From Pseudobacteriovorax antillogorgiicola (GTDB taxonomy: Bacteria > Bdellovibrionota_B > Oligoflexia > Oligoflexales > RGVZ01), in assembly GCA_945898195.1 (NCBI GenBank), contig CAMDHM010000027.1:1-39643 (forward strand): a DNA stretch of 39,643 nt, given 5' to 3'. Within the stretch, counting starts at the first letter, position 1; each line of letters starts with the position of its first letter. The position numbers and the translations under genes are program-made. Shown in pieces: positions 15,323 to 22,725 of this stretch. The notes under the pieces are model-generated. The model saw only the letters and a program-made list of their open reading frames with translations. It was not told the DNA's origin and ran no database searches.

Positions 15323-15651
15323 AAGTCGTTGGCCTTTCTTTCTAACAAAACTGCCGCAATTAAATTATCGTGACGCGTACTAAATGACTTTGCGAACAAC
15401 CATTTCGGACATTGTGCGATGACAAGATCAGGTTCCTCAATCAAAATTCTAACATCTGACCGGAACCAAGACATCCCTATATTTGATTCGCATTTTTTCA
15501 TTCTATCAAATAGCCAGCTCAAGCAGCCGTGTTTACCTAGATCTCTTTGACGGTGTAGTTCATCGACACAACCATTCAAGTTTTGAAGGAATACGCCAAG
15601 TCTGATTGGCGTCTGCAGACTCAAAGAGAAATACAGAGCGCCTACGAGCAC
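15274..15651 (-). CDS. Small protein paired with DUF2283, possible toxin
   Basis: Up to 125 residues; I cannot name a family. The last 70 residues (from MSWFRSDVRILIEEPDLVIAQ to LWIVLTVMINF) have the order helix, IEEPD turn, strands and a final hydrophobic strand ending in TV, which loosely resembles DUF4258 and other BECR/RelE-like RNase folds. The start is unclear: TTG or ATG at 15651 would give a leading hydrophobic stretch, and an ATG at 15501 gives a 75-residue protein that covers just the conserved-looking part. A palindrome at 15593-15612 would be upstream of the shorter form. It overlaps the DUF2283 gene by 49 bases. Confidence 0.45.
   Translation of the reverse strand: MLVGALYFSLSLQTPIRLGVFLQNLNGCVDELHRQRDLGKHGCLSWLFDRMKKCESNIGMSWFRSDVRILIEEPDLVIAQCPKWLFAKSFSTRHDNLIAAVLLERKANDLWIVLTVMINFQVNEK
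15593..15612. promoter_or_regulatory. Perfect 7-bp inverted repeat, possible operator of the DUF2283 pair
   Basis: ACGCCAA and TTGGCGT separated by six bases. It lies about 80 bases upstream of the ATG at 15501 on the minus strand. Toxin-antitoxin operons commonly have such operators, but there is no other support and the site would be inside the coding region if the longer start is used. Confidence 0.35.
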
Positions 15652-15936
15652 GGGCTCTTTGCAACATCGAGCGAAAACCTCTTCAACTCATTCTCGTCGG
15701 GGTTCTGGCTGTGCATCCCTCCTTCATCGATGTTCGACAGCATTGTGATGGATCCGAGAAGATCCCCGCGAACGTCAAAAAGGGTGGTACGGAACGAGGT
15801 CGCTGGTGATGTACAACACTTATTGTGGCGCTACTCGCATTTTATCAAAACAACAACCCAGAATTACTAGGCTTATTCTAATCCCCTTCAGATTCTTACC
15901 TTGAATACCGATTCAGTTCCATCCTGAGGAGGTACC
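15652..15936. other. Region with only broken short frames
   Basis: No convincing gene. Plus-strand frames around 15606-15809 and 15795-15870 give short peptides (for example one with LQLILVGVLAVHPSF) that end without a ribosome binding site or continuation. They may be remnants. The last 25 bases hold the strong GAGGAGG site of the FG-GAP lipoprotein. Confidence 0.4.
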
Positions 15937-17070
15937 ATGACGACAAAAAATCTGAAAATTAGCCGCCTATTCTTTCTAGGATTGACGTTAACGGCTTCCG
16001 TCATGGCCACGGCCGGCTGCATGGGCAAAAATGGCTTCTTAGGACAGGACAAAAAAAGCGGAAAAGCCGAAGCTATTTCTGCAACCTCGCCACTCGCATC
16101 ATCAGCGGCAACGGTAGCGCACAATAAACAAATCTTGATTGGTGCCTGCGGGGCCGGCGCTAATTCCAGCGTTCGGGTTCAGCGATCTGACGCCTCCGAA
16201 GGCATCAATATTGGAGAGGCGTTTGTCGGCTTCCAAGGCGGAGTCAACGTTGGCAGCGTCGACTACAATGCCGACGGCATCCCAGATATTTTAGTCGGTG
16301 CAGCGCCTTCAGCCCAACCGCATATCCGGGTCTTCGATGGTCGTGATGGCGTCGGCGAAATGGCCAGCTATTTTGGCTTTGATCAGCCCTATAAGGGCGG
16401 AGTTAATGTGGCCGGCTGCGTCCTAGACGGAAAACCAGCCATCGTTGCCGGTGCCGCCACGGAACCGCACGTTATGGTCTTTAAAATCATTGATGGAAAG
16501 CCAGAAGAGCACTTGAGCTTCTACGCATTTAAAAATACTGATGGCAGCCCAGTGTCGGGCATTGGCGCCCGCGTGACCTGCGGTGACTTCAACGGCGATG
16601 GTAAAAACGACATTATCGTTGGAAGTGGTCCAGGAAAAAATTTAAACGGTACTGTGAAAGTTTTTGACTCTGCAAACGGAGATCTCATCGCCGAGTTCAC
16701 TCCAACCACAGACCCTTGGTACAACGGTTTATTTTTGGCAGCAGGTAATATTGATGGAGTTGTCGGAGACGAGATCGTCATTGGGGTCGGAGCCGGCGGT
16801 ACCCCAGCTGTGAAGGTAATTAAATTCCATGCAGGGTCGCCAAATCCGGATACAATCAACAGCTTTCTCGCGTTTGACGAAGCATTCAAAGGTGGAGTAT
16901 CGGTTGGCACCACCGATTTCGACAACGACGGCAAGGATGACATTATCGTCAGCGCGGGCGCCGGCGGGATGAGTGCCGTGAAAATTTTTCCGTCTATTGC
17001 AAACGCTATCGAAAAATCCTACACGGGATTCGAGAACTATAACGGCGCAACGTGCGTTAGCGGAATTTAG
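15937..17070 (+). CDS. FG-GAP/VCBS-repeat lipoprotein
   Basis: 377 residues with a lipoprotein signal (ATAGC, Cys28) and an integrin-like beta-propeller. FG-GAP blades recur with the calcium-loop pattern DxDxDG: DYNADGIPDILVGA, DFNGDGKNDIIVGSG and DFDNDGKDDIIVSAG, with GxGAGG-x-PAVKV-type inner strands between them. Related repeats occur in secreted surface proteins that bind protein or sugar partners. It has a very strong GAGGAGG site before the ATG, so it may be abundant. The next gene, an M23 peptidase, follows after 90 bases on the same strand. Confidence 0.85.
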   Translation: MTTKNLKISRLFFLGLTLTASVMATAGCMGKNGFLGQDKKSGKAEAISATSPLASSAATVAHNKQILIGACGAGANSSVRVQRSDASEGINIGEAFVGFQGGVNVGSVDYNADGIPDILVGAAPSAQPHIRVFDGRDGVGEMASYFGFDQPYKGGVNVAGCVLDGKPAIVAGAATEPHVMVFKIIDGKPEEHLSFYAFKNTDGSPVSGIGARVTCGDFNGDGKNDIIVGSGPGKNLNGTVKVFDSANGDLIAEFTPTTDPWYNGLFLAAGNIDGVVGDEIVIGVGAGGTPAVKVIKFHAGSPNPDTINSFLAFDEAFKGGVSVGTTDFDNDGKDDIIVSAGAGGMSAVKIFPSIANAIEKSYTGFENYNGATCVSGI

Positions 17071-17145
17071 CCACGGCAGATGGTCGTTAAGCCAAAACCT
17101 GTTATCATGATGGCATAGCCTGATCTTCCAGGCGCTCGTGATAAA

Positions 17146-17261
17146 AAGGATGGCTCCCCCATGACAACAACTCCGTTGAAGTGCCCCTCAGCCTTTGGCA
17201 TCTTGTTATCTTCCACCCTGGCTGCGGGCACGGTCGCCTCCGCTTCAGCGGAGCCATCCTT
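17146..17261 (+). repeat. 12-bp perfect inverted repeat spanning the M23 gene's ribosome binding site
   Basis: Arm one is AAGGATGGCTCC at 17146-17157; its exact complement GGAGCCATCCTT is at 17250-17261, 92 bases on. Arm one contains the AAGGA that precedes the ATG at 17161, and arm two lies at codons 30-34, at the signal-peptide cleavage site. In the mRNA the two could pair and block initiation. Confidence 0.7.
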
Positions 17262-18291
17262 CAGCCACAAACATAATCACCAACATAGCCAAACCGAAAT
17301 TGGATGCAGTGATCCCATGGCCGAAGGTCAGCGCGTGCTGCGCTTGGGAAGCCTCATGCCCACTGCACATGCGGTGACGCCAGCCGCTATACACCCATGG
17401 CCATTCCCGCCCTTGTCTATCGGGCATACGAGTGCGTCCTATCAAAACTACTCTGGGGAAGCCTACTTTCACCACGGCCTCGATATTCGCGGTGCAGCCG
17501 GCACGCCGATCTTAGCCTCCGTGGGGGGGCGCGTCGCAAACATTGAAAATTACATCCCCGGCAACCTCGCCTACTGGGAGGTCGCGATCCTCGACGATGA
17601 AGGCTTCTTGTGGCAATACCATCACATCGAAAAATCTTCTATTCCCGCAGGGATTTGGAACAGCTGGCGAAATGGCGTGAAGGTCGAAGCTGGAGCTAAA
17701 CTCGGCGAAATCTTCAAATGGGGAAATTACTCGTTTGGCGAACGCTACGATCACCTGCACCTGAATGTCCTAGCCTCTGGCGGGACTTATATGAGTCCAT
17801 TCTTGTTTCTTGAGAGTTTACCCGACCGAGTTGCACCAGCCATACTCGCCGCGGGAGTCTTGCAAGGTGGACGTAGTGTGGACGACAGCGATGTCGATGG
17901 CCCGTATTCACTCTATGCGACAATTCATGATCTGATTTTGCACACGAAATATGTTGTCCCACCGCACCGCGTTGAAATTGCGATCGATGGTGCTGCTTCA
18001 GAGCTGGTTTGGGATTTCCAAAGCCTCCCAGGGGGCGCAAACATCAACCGTTCAGTCGACGAGTTTTTTGTGCCAGACATGACATGCGGTGATTACACGT
18101 GCCGCGAATTGACCATCAACCTGGCGTTCAAACCAGAGCCACTCGCTTTGAACAACAATCACGACGTTCGCAAGTTCCCGACAACTCCGGGGCAGCACTT
18201 TGCCGTTGTATCGGCTTGGGATTTCGAAGGAAATTCAGTTTCCAAAAAAATCGAATGGACCGTCATTAAGCCAACAATCATCGAGCCTTAA
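17161..18291 (+). CDS. Secreted M23-type (LytM) peptidase
   Basis: Signal peptide cleaved near residue 30 (ASA-EPS), a His-rich linker (HKHNHQH), then an M23 domain with all zinc and catalytic residues: HHGLD (His104, Asp108), WQYHHIE (His154/155) and YDHLHLN (His198, His200). This family cuts peptide bridges in peptidoglycan or is used for surface lysis. After about residue 215 comes a beta-rich domain of 160 residues with two close cysteines (CGDYTC), probably for binding. ATG start with AAGGA ten bases upstream inside the inverted repeat described separately. Confidence 0.85.
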   Translation: MTTTPLKCPSAFGILLSSTLAAGTVASASAEPSFSHKHNHQHSQTEIGCSDPMAEGQRVLRLGSLMPTAHAVTPAAIHPWPFPPLSIGHTSASYQNYSGEAYFHHGLDIRGAAGTPILASVGGRVANIENYIPGNLAYWEVAILDDEGFLWQYHHIEKSSIPAGIWNSWRNGVKVEAGAKLGEIFKWGNYSFGERYDHLHLNVLASGGTYMSPFLFLESLPDRVAPAILAAGVLQGGRSVDDSDVDGPYSLYATIHDLILHTKYVVPPHRVEIAIDGAASELVWDFQSLPGGANINRSVDEFFVPDMTCGDYTCRELTINLAFKPEPLALNNNHDVRKFPTTPGQHFAVVSAWDFEGNSVSKKIEWTVIKPTIIEP

Positions 18292-18293
18292 AC

Positions 18294-18329
18294 CCACTCA
18301 ATCACCCCCACTTAACCGTGGGGAGTGGA
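18294..18329 (+). terminator. Stem-loop after the M23 gene, no T-run
   Basis: A CCCCAC/GTGGGG stem with loop TTAACC, extended by outer CCACT/AGTGG pairs, begins three bases after the stop codon. No run of T follows, so it may be an mRNA 3' end stem rather than a true terminator. Confidence 0.4.
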
Positions 18330-18425
18330 CACACCCTGTAGGTCCCGTAAATTTCTCCCCAAAGCCGCCGACAACTCTTCGGTAGATTCGCGCCCTTGCG
18401 TCACTGCCGATAGGGAGGTCATGGT

Positions 18426-20174
18426 TTGGACAAGACCGCGAAGCAAAACGAAACAACGCCGACCAAAACGGGTGGCTCACGAAGCCCTATCCTATTTTGG
18501 CTTCTTGCAGCATTTGCTCTGACGTTGTTGCTGGCCGGTGCTTTTGCGGAGCGACTTGCCAAGCAGCAAAATATTGCCCCGGCAGACGGAATCATGCTCG
18601 CCTCAACCGTTGCGATTGCCCTAATTCTGCTTGGCGTCATCGTGGCCAGCCGAAAAAAGTCGCTCGTTATCGGCGAGGGTGAAATAACCGTTTTTGATCT
18701 TAATCTTGACGATTTTCAAACCGGAGATGAATCGCAAATCCAACCAAAATCAATCGGAACCCTTGCGCAATCGATCCGTCAGACAGCCAATGAAGTCTCA
18801 ATAATCACCGAACGATTGGCTGAGGCTCATGAGGGAGGGCACCTCACGGAAAGGAGCCCAGACTCGACCCTGCGAGCGATCGTAGATTCTCAAGCAGACA
18901 CCCTTGCCCAACTGGATATGACCACCAATGAAGCGTTTCGTCTTGGTGAAGAGACGGCCGTTCTAAATGAGTTGCTCGCAGCCAGCGTTAGCATGGCAAA
19001 CCTCCATGCAAATCATGGCTCTGATCATGCCATGGCACTGGAATCCATCACGGCGATTTCAAGGCAAGTCCTAAACAAAGCTGGGGAAGCCGCCACCCTC
19101 AATCGACTTTTAGAGCGCGACCGCGACACCCTGTCATTGAATAGCCATGAAACACTCGCTTCGTTAAAAGAAATCCTCGGCATTGTGGACACAACGCTGC
19201 TTGAATTTCGCGATGGAGCGCGTGAGTTAGACGAAACCCAAGCCACCCTCACAAGGCCTTTCGTGCCGGCCCCAGCAAATTTTTCCACGCCCATAGCGGC
19301 AACCTTAGAAGATTTAAAAAACAAGGAGACCAAAAACGCCATTAAAGGCCTTACGGACCATCTGGCAAAAGTTGCGGAATCCATACAATTGACCCGGATG
19401 AACCAGCGCCTTAAACCCGAACATCTTTTCGGCGCTCATGATGCGGGGCTGGATGAGGCTGAAACCATTATTAGAGAAACCAAAGATGCTGCAGCCATCG
19501 TGGAACGAATCCTCAACCGCGAAGCCGAAGTCACTCGTCGCGTGATCTCGGATATCAGCATCGAACTTGCTGAGGTCAAATCGGGCCGCGAAGAACTTGA
19601 CGCTCGCACTAAAAAGCTTTCAATACTGGCAGGCAATCTTGGGCAAGCCCTCGGGCAAATTCGCCTTGGAATGCTCTCCGAGGCTGGACGCATGGAAACT
19701 GCCCTTGCCCGCTCCATCGACAAAGGCAGCTCGACACATCAGCAGCTGACTCAAAATTTGATTCAGGCTGCGAGCCAGATGGCACACGGCAGCAATCGTC
19801 TTGCCATCGAGGGACAGCGACTGCACATCGATGGCAAGCAACTTCTTGCCAAACTGGAAGACCTGCGGGTGATTTCAGCGGCAGGACGGGGGCATGTGCA
19901 ACGCCTTCAACAAGCCACAGGGGCAACGTCTTCCAAGGTTGATGCCGTGGTCAAGCTGGCTCACGCGCTGGTGCGCCGCGAGGACAGTGCGACACGGAAG
20001 TCGACAGCCAACACGGCCCGCTTTGCCATTCAAGACAAGGTGGCCCTGATCGATCGATTTGCGCTGCGCGTCATGGAGATGGAAAATAAAGTGAAGCGGA
20101 TGAGAGGCCCATCGCCGGCGATCGACCGCAGTGAGTTAGCTAAATTACCTGAATACGAATTCCCGGTGCAATAA
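18426..20174 (+). CDS. Membrane-anchored coiled-coil protein upstream of flagellin
   Basis: 582 residues: a polar 20-residue start, two membrane segments (about 23-41 and 56-75), then about 500 residues of largely alpha-helical sequence rich in Ala, Glu, Leu, Arg and Thr with heptad-like spacing. It looks like the cytoplasmic part of a methyl-accepting chemotaxis protein, but the conserved hairpin tip of that family (ALNAAIEAARAGE type) is absent. The TTG start is favoured by GGAGG seven bases upstream; an ATG at 18421 is out of frame and stops quickly. It ends 22 bases before flagellin, so the two are likely co-transcribed. Function unknown; a motility or assembly role is inferred only from location. 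Confidence 0.7.
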   Translation: MDKTAKQNETTPTKTGGSRSPILFWLLAAFALTLLLAGAFAERLAKQQNIAPADGIMLASTVAIALILLGVIVASRKKSLVIGEGEITVFDLNLDDFQTGDESQIQPKSIGTLAQSIRQTANEVSIITERLAEAHEGGHLTERSPDSTLRAIVDSQADTLAQLDMTTNEAFRLGEETAVLNELLAASVSMANLHANHGSDHAMALESITAISRQVLNKAGEAATLNRLLERDRDTLSLNSHETLASLKEILGIVDTTLLEFRDGARELDETQATLTRPFVPAPANFSTPIAATLEDLKNKETKNAIKGLTDHLAKVAESIQLTRMNQRLKPEHLFGAHDAGLDEAETIIRETKDAAAIVERILNREAEVTRRVISDISIELAEVKSGREELDARTKKLSILAGNLGQALGQIRLGMLSEAGRMETALARSIDKGSSTHQQLTQNLIQAASQMAHGSNRLAIEGQRLHIDGKQLLAKLEDLRVISAAGRGHVQRLQQATGATSSKVDAVVKLAHALVRREDSATRKSTANTARFAIQDKVALIDRFALRVMEMENKVKRMRGPSPAIDRSELAKLPEYEFPVQ

Positions 20175-20196
20175 CACTGGAACAAGTGAGACGATC

Positions 20197-21129
20197 ATGG
20201 TCAATGTCGGTGACAAGGGATTTGGACTAACGCTAGAGCGGTACCTGCGCAAGGCACAGGCGGCCAACCAGGACGCGCTCGAGAAGTTATCCTCGGGAAC
20301 AGTGTATACAAAGCAAGACCCCCGCCCCGCCGAACATGCAATCTCTGATTCAATGGAATTTAAAATCCGCGGACTTACTGCGGCCAAACGTCAGGTGAGT
20401 GACGCATCGAGCATGCTACAAACAGCCGAATCAGCTTTCAGTGAAGTCAGCAATATCGTCCTACGGTTAAAAGAGATAAGCCTTGCCGCAACCAACACCA
20501 CCATCACAGACCGTGACCGGCGCTATTTATTTGTCGAATACGAAGCCCTCCATGACGAAATCAACCGCATTGCCACCACCACGACCTACAACGGGATTCC
20601 ACTTTTAAACGGAGACGACCCCAACGCCCCCGAGAGCCTGGTGTTTCGCTTGGGCGACCCCACGTCATCCGAAGACGGAGGCAATAAAGAAGACCCGAAC
20701 ACGATTACTTTTGACGGCTTCAAAAACGTCATTGCCACGACTGCCGGACTTGGGCTTGGCAGTGCAAAGGAACTGCTCATGGGCAGCGACCCATTTGTGG
20801 GTATCAGCATTGCCGATGCTGCAGACCTATTGGTTCCACAGGACACGAGTAATTTTCCGACCTCGTTCGATGAAGCCTTGGCTAGACTTTCAGAGCAAAG
20901 GTCTGTCTTTGGCGCCTTGCAATCACGAATGCAAAGGGCCATGGATTTCGTGGACGTCTATGCTGAAAACCTTGCCGCCGCAAAATCAAACCTTTCCGAT
21001 ACGGACTATGCGCAAGAGGCATCTAATTACGCTCGAACGAAAATCCTGCTCAATGCAGCGACATCCATGCTGGCGCAAGGAAATGTCAGCACGCTGCTGA
21101 CTGGAAGTCTGCTCAATATTCTCAATTGA
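20197..21129 (+). CDS. Flagellin
   Basis: 310 residues with both conserved flagellin ends. The N-terminal D0/D1 region has LEKLSSGTVYTKQDPRPAEHAISDSM, IRGLTAAKRQVSDASSMLQTAESAF and INRIATTTTYNGIPLLNGD; the C-terminal D1/D0 has RLSEQRSVFGALQSRMQRAMD, NLAAAKSNLSDTDYAQEASNYAR and TSMLAQGNVSTLL. The variable middle is short. Usual symbol would be fliC or fla, not given because several copies may exist. The first residues (MVNVGDKGFGL) and the end (SLLNILN) differ from enteric flagellin. ATG with AACAAGTGAG upstream; preceded by the coiled-coil gene. Confidence 0.9.
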   Translation: MVNVGDKGFGLTLERYLRKAQAANQDALEKLSSGTVYTKQDPRPAEHAISDSMEFKIRGLTAAKRQVSDASSMLQTAESAFSEVSNIVLRLKEISLAATNTTITDRDRRYLFVEYEALHDEINRIATTTTYNGIPLLNGDDPNAPESLVFRLGDPTSSEDGGNKEDPNTITFDGFKNVIATTAGLGLGSAKELLMGSDPFVGISIADAADLLVPQDTSNFPTSFDEALARLSEQRSVFGALQSRMQRAMDFVDVYAENLAAAKSNLSDTDYAQEASNYARTKILLNAATSMLAQGNVSTLLTGSLLNILN

Positions 21130-21133
21130 AACC

Positions 21134-22132
21134 TCAACCAAGCCAAGATGCCGGCTTGTGGCCTTCAAGCAGCGAGATCGCAGACCTACAAGCCGCTACA
21201 ACCTCCAGAGACTCCGCAGATTCAGCCAAACCTTCAATCTTGTGAACTAGGGCATTCACCGGAATCAAAGCTGAATTGTGAAGTGCAGCAGCCAATCTAA
21301 AAATAACGTTACCATCAGCTGGCAGGACTCCGACCTGCAGCAACCCGAGGGCAACGTCAAAAAACGAGGTAAACCCAGTCATTGGAGGCCATACACCTGG
21401 CTGGGTTTCAAACCCTTTGTAACCTCGTGGACCAGGAACCCTGCGAATAAACACAGCGGCTACGGAACCCTTTCCACGAACTTTGGCTGCAACGGGCATG
21501 ATCTGAGCGATTTCGATAGACTGAACACCGGCGTTTACAAGGTAGTGTTCAAAATCCGCAATTGAACAGCGGGCCTCAAGCAATCGTGCCACGCCGCCAT
21601 ACACGAGTGGATCAGATTCAGCGTTGTCGCCAATCATCACAAAATGGCCGCCTTCTCCTCGCCTGGCCATGATCGTCAAGATCGCAAGGGTTTTGTAGGC
21701 AACGTGATGCCGAAGAAGCCCGAGGCGACGTTTTTGCAGGTTGTATGCCTGATTCTTAAAGGTATCGCTGGTCCAATCGAGGCCATCCAGCACCAATTTA
21801 GATTCAAGAACGCGACGCAGTTGAGGCGGAGACGAAGAAACAAAGTGTAAGCCGTTGGGCGGCAATCCCCGAGCCCATCGTGCGGCAAGAAGGATTTCGC
21901 GGGCACCGAATACGGTGATTTTATCGCGGGCATCTTCCATGGCCGTGCGAGCCAGGTCGACCACAGACTCGAATTCGGTTTCTAGATAGGTCTTGTCGAT
22001 GTCACAAATGATATCGAAAGGCGGGTCTGAAACCTCGCCAACAAGGCGTCCATCGCATTGCCTGCGATCGACAAGACGCACTAGATCGTAGGTCTTGCTA
22101 CTAGAAAAAAATTTTCTTAAAAAACCAATCAT
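21134..22132 (-). CDS. App1-like (DUF2183) HAD-family phosphatase
   Basis: The catalytic core has HAD motifs: DIICDIDKTYLET (DxDxT nucleophile), FVSSSPPQLRRVLESKL (motif II Ser), a Lys in HHVAYKTLAI, and GDNAESDP (motif III/IV acids). This order and the SSSPPQLR and GDNAESDPLVY stretches match the phosphatase domain of yeast App1, a phosphatidate phosphatase, and its bacterial DUF2183 relatives. About 100 C-terminal residues are not explained. The first 30 residues are hydrophobic and basic (MIGFLRKFFSSSK), perhaps a membrane contact. ATG at 22132 is used; an extension to 22186 is possible. Phosphatidate as substrate is inference. Convergent with flagellin, four bases apart. Confidence 0.75.
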   Translation of the reverse strand: MIGFLRKFFSSSKTYDLVRLVDRRQCDGRLVGEVSDPPFDIICDIDKTYLETEFESVVDLARTAMEDARDKITVFGAREILLAARWARGLPPNGLHFVSSSPPQLRRVLESKLVLDGLDWTSDTFKNQAYNLQKRRLGLLRHHVAYKTLAILTIMARRGEGGHFVMIGDNAESDPLVYGGVARLLEARCSIADFEHYLVNAGVQSIEIAQIMPVAAKVRGKGSVAAVFIRRVPGPRGYKGFETQPGVWPPMTGFTSFFDVALGLLQVGVLPADGNVIFRLAAALHNSALIPVNALVHKIEGLAESAESLEVVAACRSAISLLEGHKPASWLG

Positions 22133-22200
22133 GACAATACTATACCCCACAGAGACAATTCCTTGTATACTAGAAAAAACGGACAAGGGAGTTCCTGATC

Positions 22201-22725
22201 ATGACGATTGAACCTGTTCAAGAACCTGCTCTAAAAATATGCACCTACTGCGAACAAGAAAAAGTTCGTATCTGGTGCGGCGCAAAACTTAAAGACGGAT
22301 CGAAGGTCTTTATCGACCATAAGCATCAGCGCTGGGCCGGACGCCGATGCCCCGACTGTGAAAAATCTCGCGTACAAACCGCAGTGAAGTGCGACCGTTT
22401 TGCTAAGGCAAACATCCTGCGCGAATTGGAGTCCAAGGGATTTGAAGTTATCTCTTCGGCCGTGCCGATCAAAGTCCGCAAAGACCAGGTCGAGTTTACG
22501 GTAGGCATGCGCCGCGCCTTCATGGACGGCGGCAATATCATCCTCGATAGTGAGACGGAAACCGGCGTTGACATGGTAGCCCTAGTGTTTGAAACCGTAC
22601 GTCTGGCTACACCCGAGCAAATCTCAGCCATGCCAACCGCACGTCTGGTCGGAAATCAAATGGGTCAGCTTCCCGATGCGACGATCGTATCACGGCCTGT
22701 AAACCTTTCATCCAACCTCGGATGA
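22201..22725 (+). CDS. Protein with N-terminal four-Cys zinc-type motif
   Basis: 174 residues. CTYC at 14-17 and CPDC at 51-54, with His between, look like a treble-clef or ribbon zinc site; the rest alternates helices and strands (GFEVISSAVPIKVRKDQVEFTVG). No family recognised. GGGAG before the ATG supports the start, and TATACT at 22178-ish may be its -10 box. Its last 61 bases overlap the 3' end of nadB on the other strand. Confidence 0.65.
   Translation: MTIEPVQEPALKICTYCEQEKVRIWCGAKLKDGSKVFIDHKHQRWAGRRCPDCEKSRVQTAVKCDRFAKANILRELESKGFEVISSAVPIKVRKDQVEFTVGMRRAFMDGGNIILDSETETGVDMVALVFETVRLATPEQISAMPTARLVGNQMGQLPDATIVSRPVNLSSNLG

Noticed and set aside
15583..15870. Plus-strand frames before the FG-GAP lipoprotein
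   Set aside because: Short, no ribosome binding site, composition not coding-like; overlap the possible toxin gene on the other strand.
22133..22200. Promoters for the App1-like and zinc-motif genes in the divergent gap
   Set aside because: TATACT and TATAGT hexamers are present but I could not find -35 boxes at usual spacing, so I did not list them as features.
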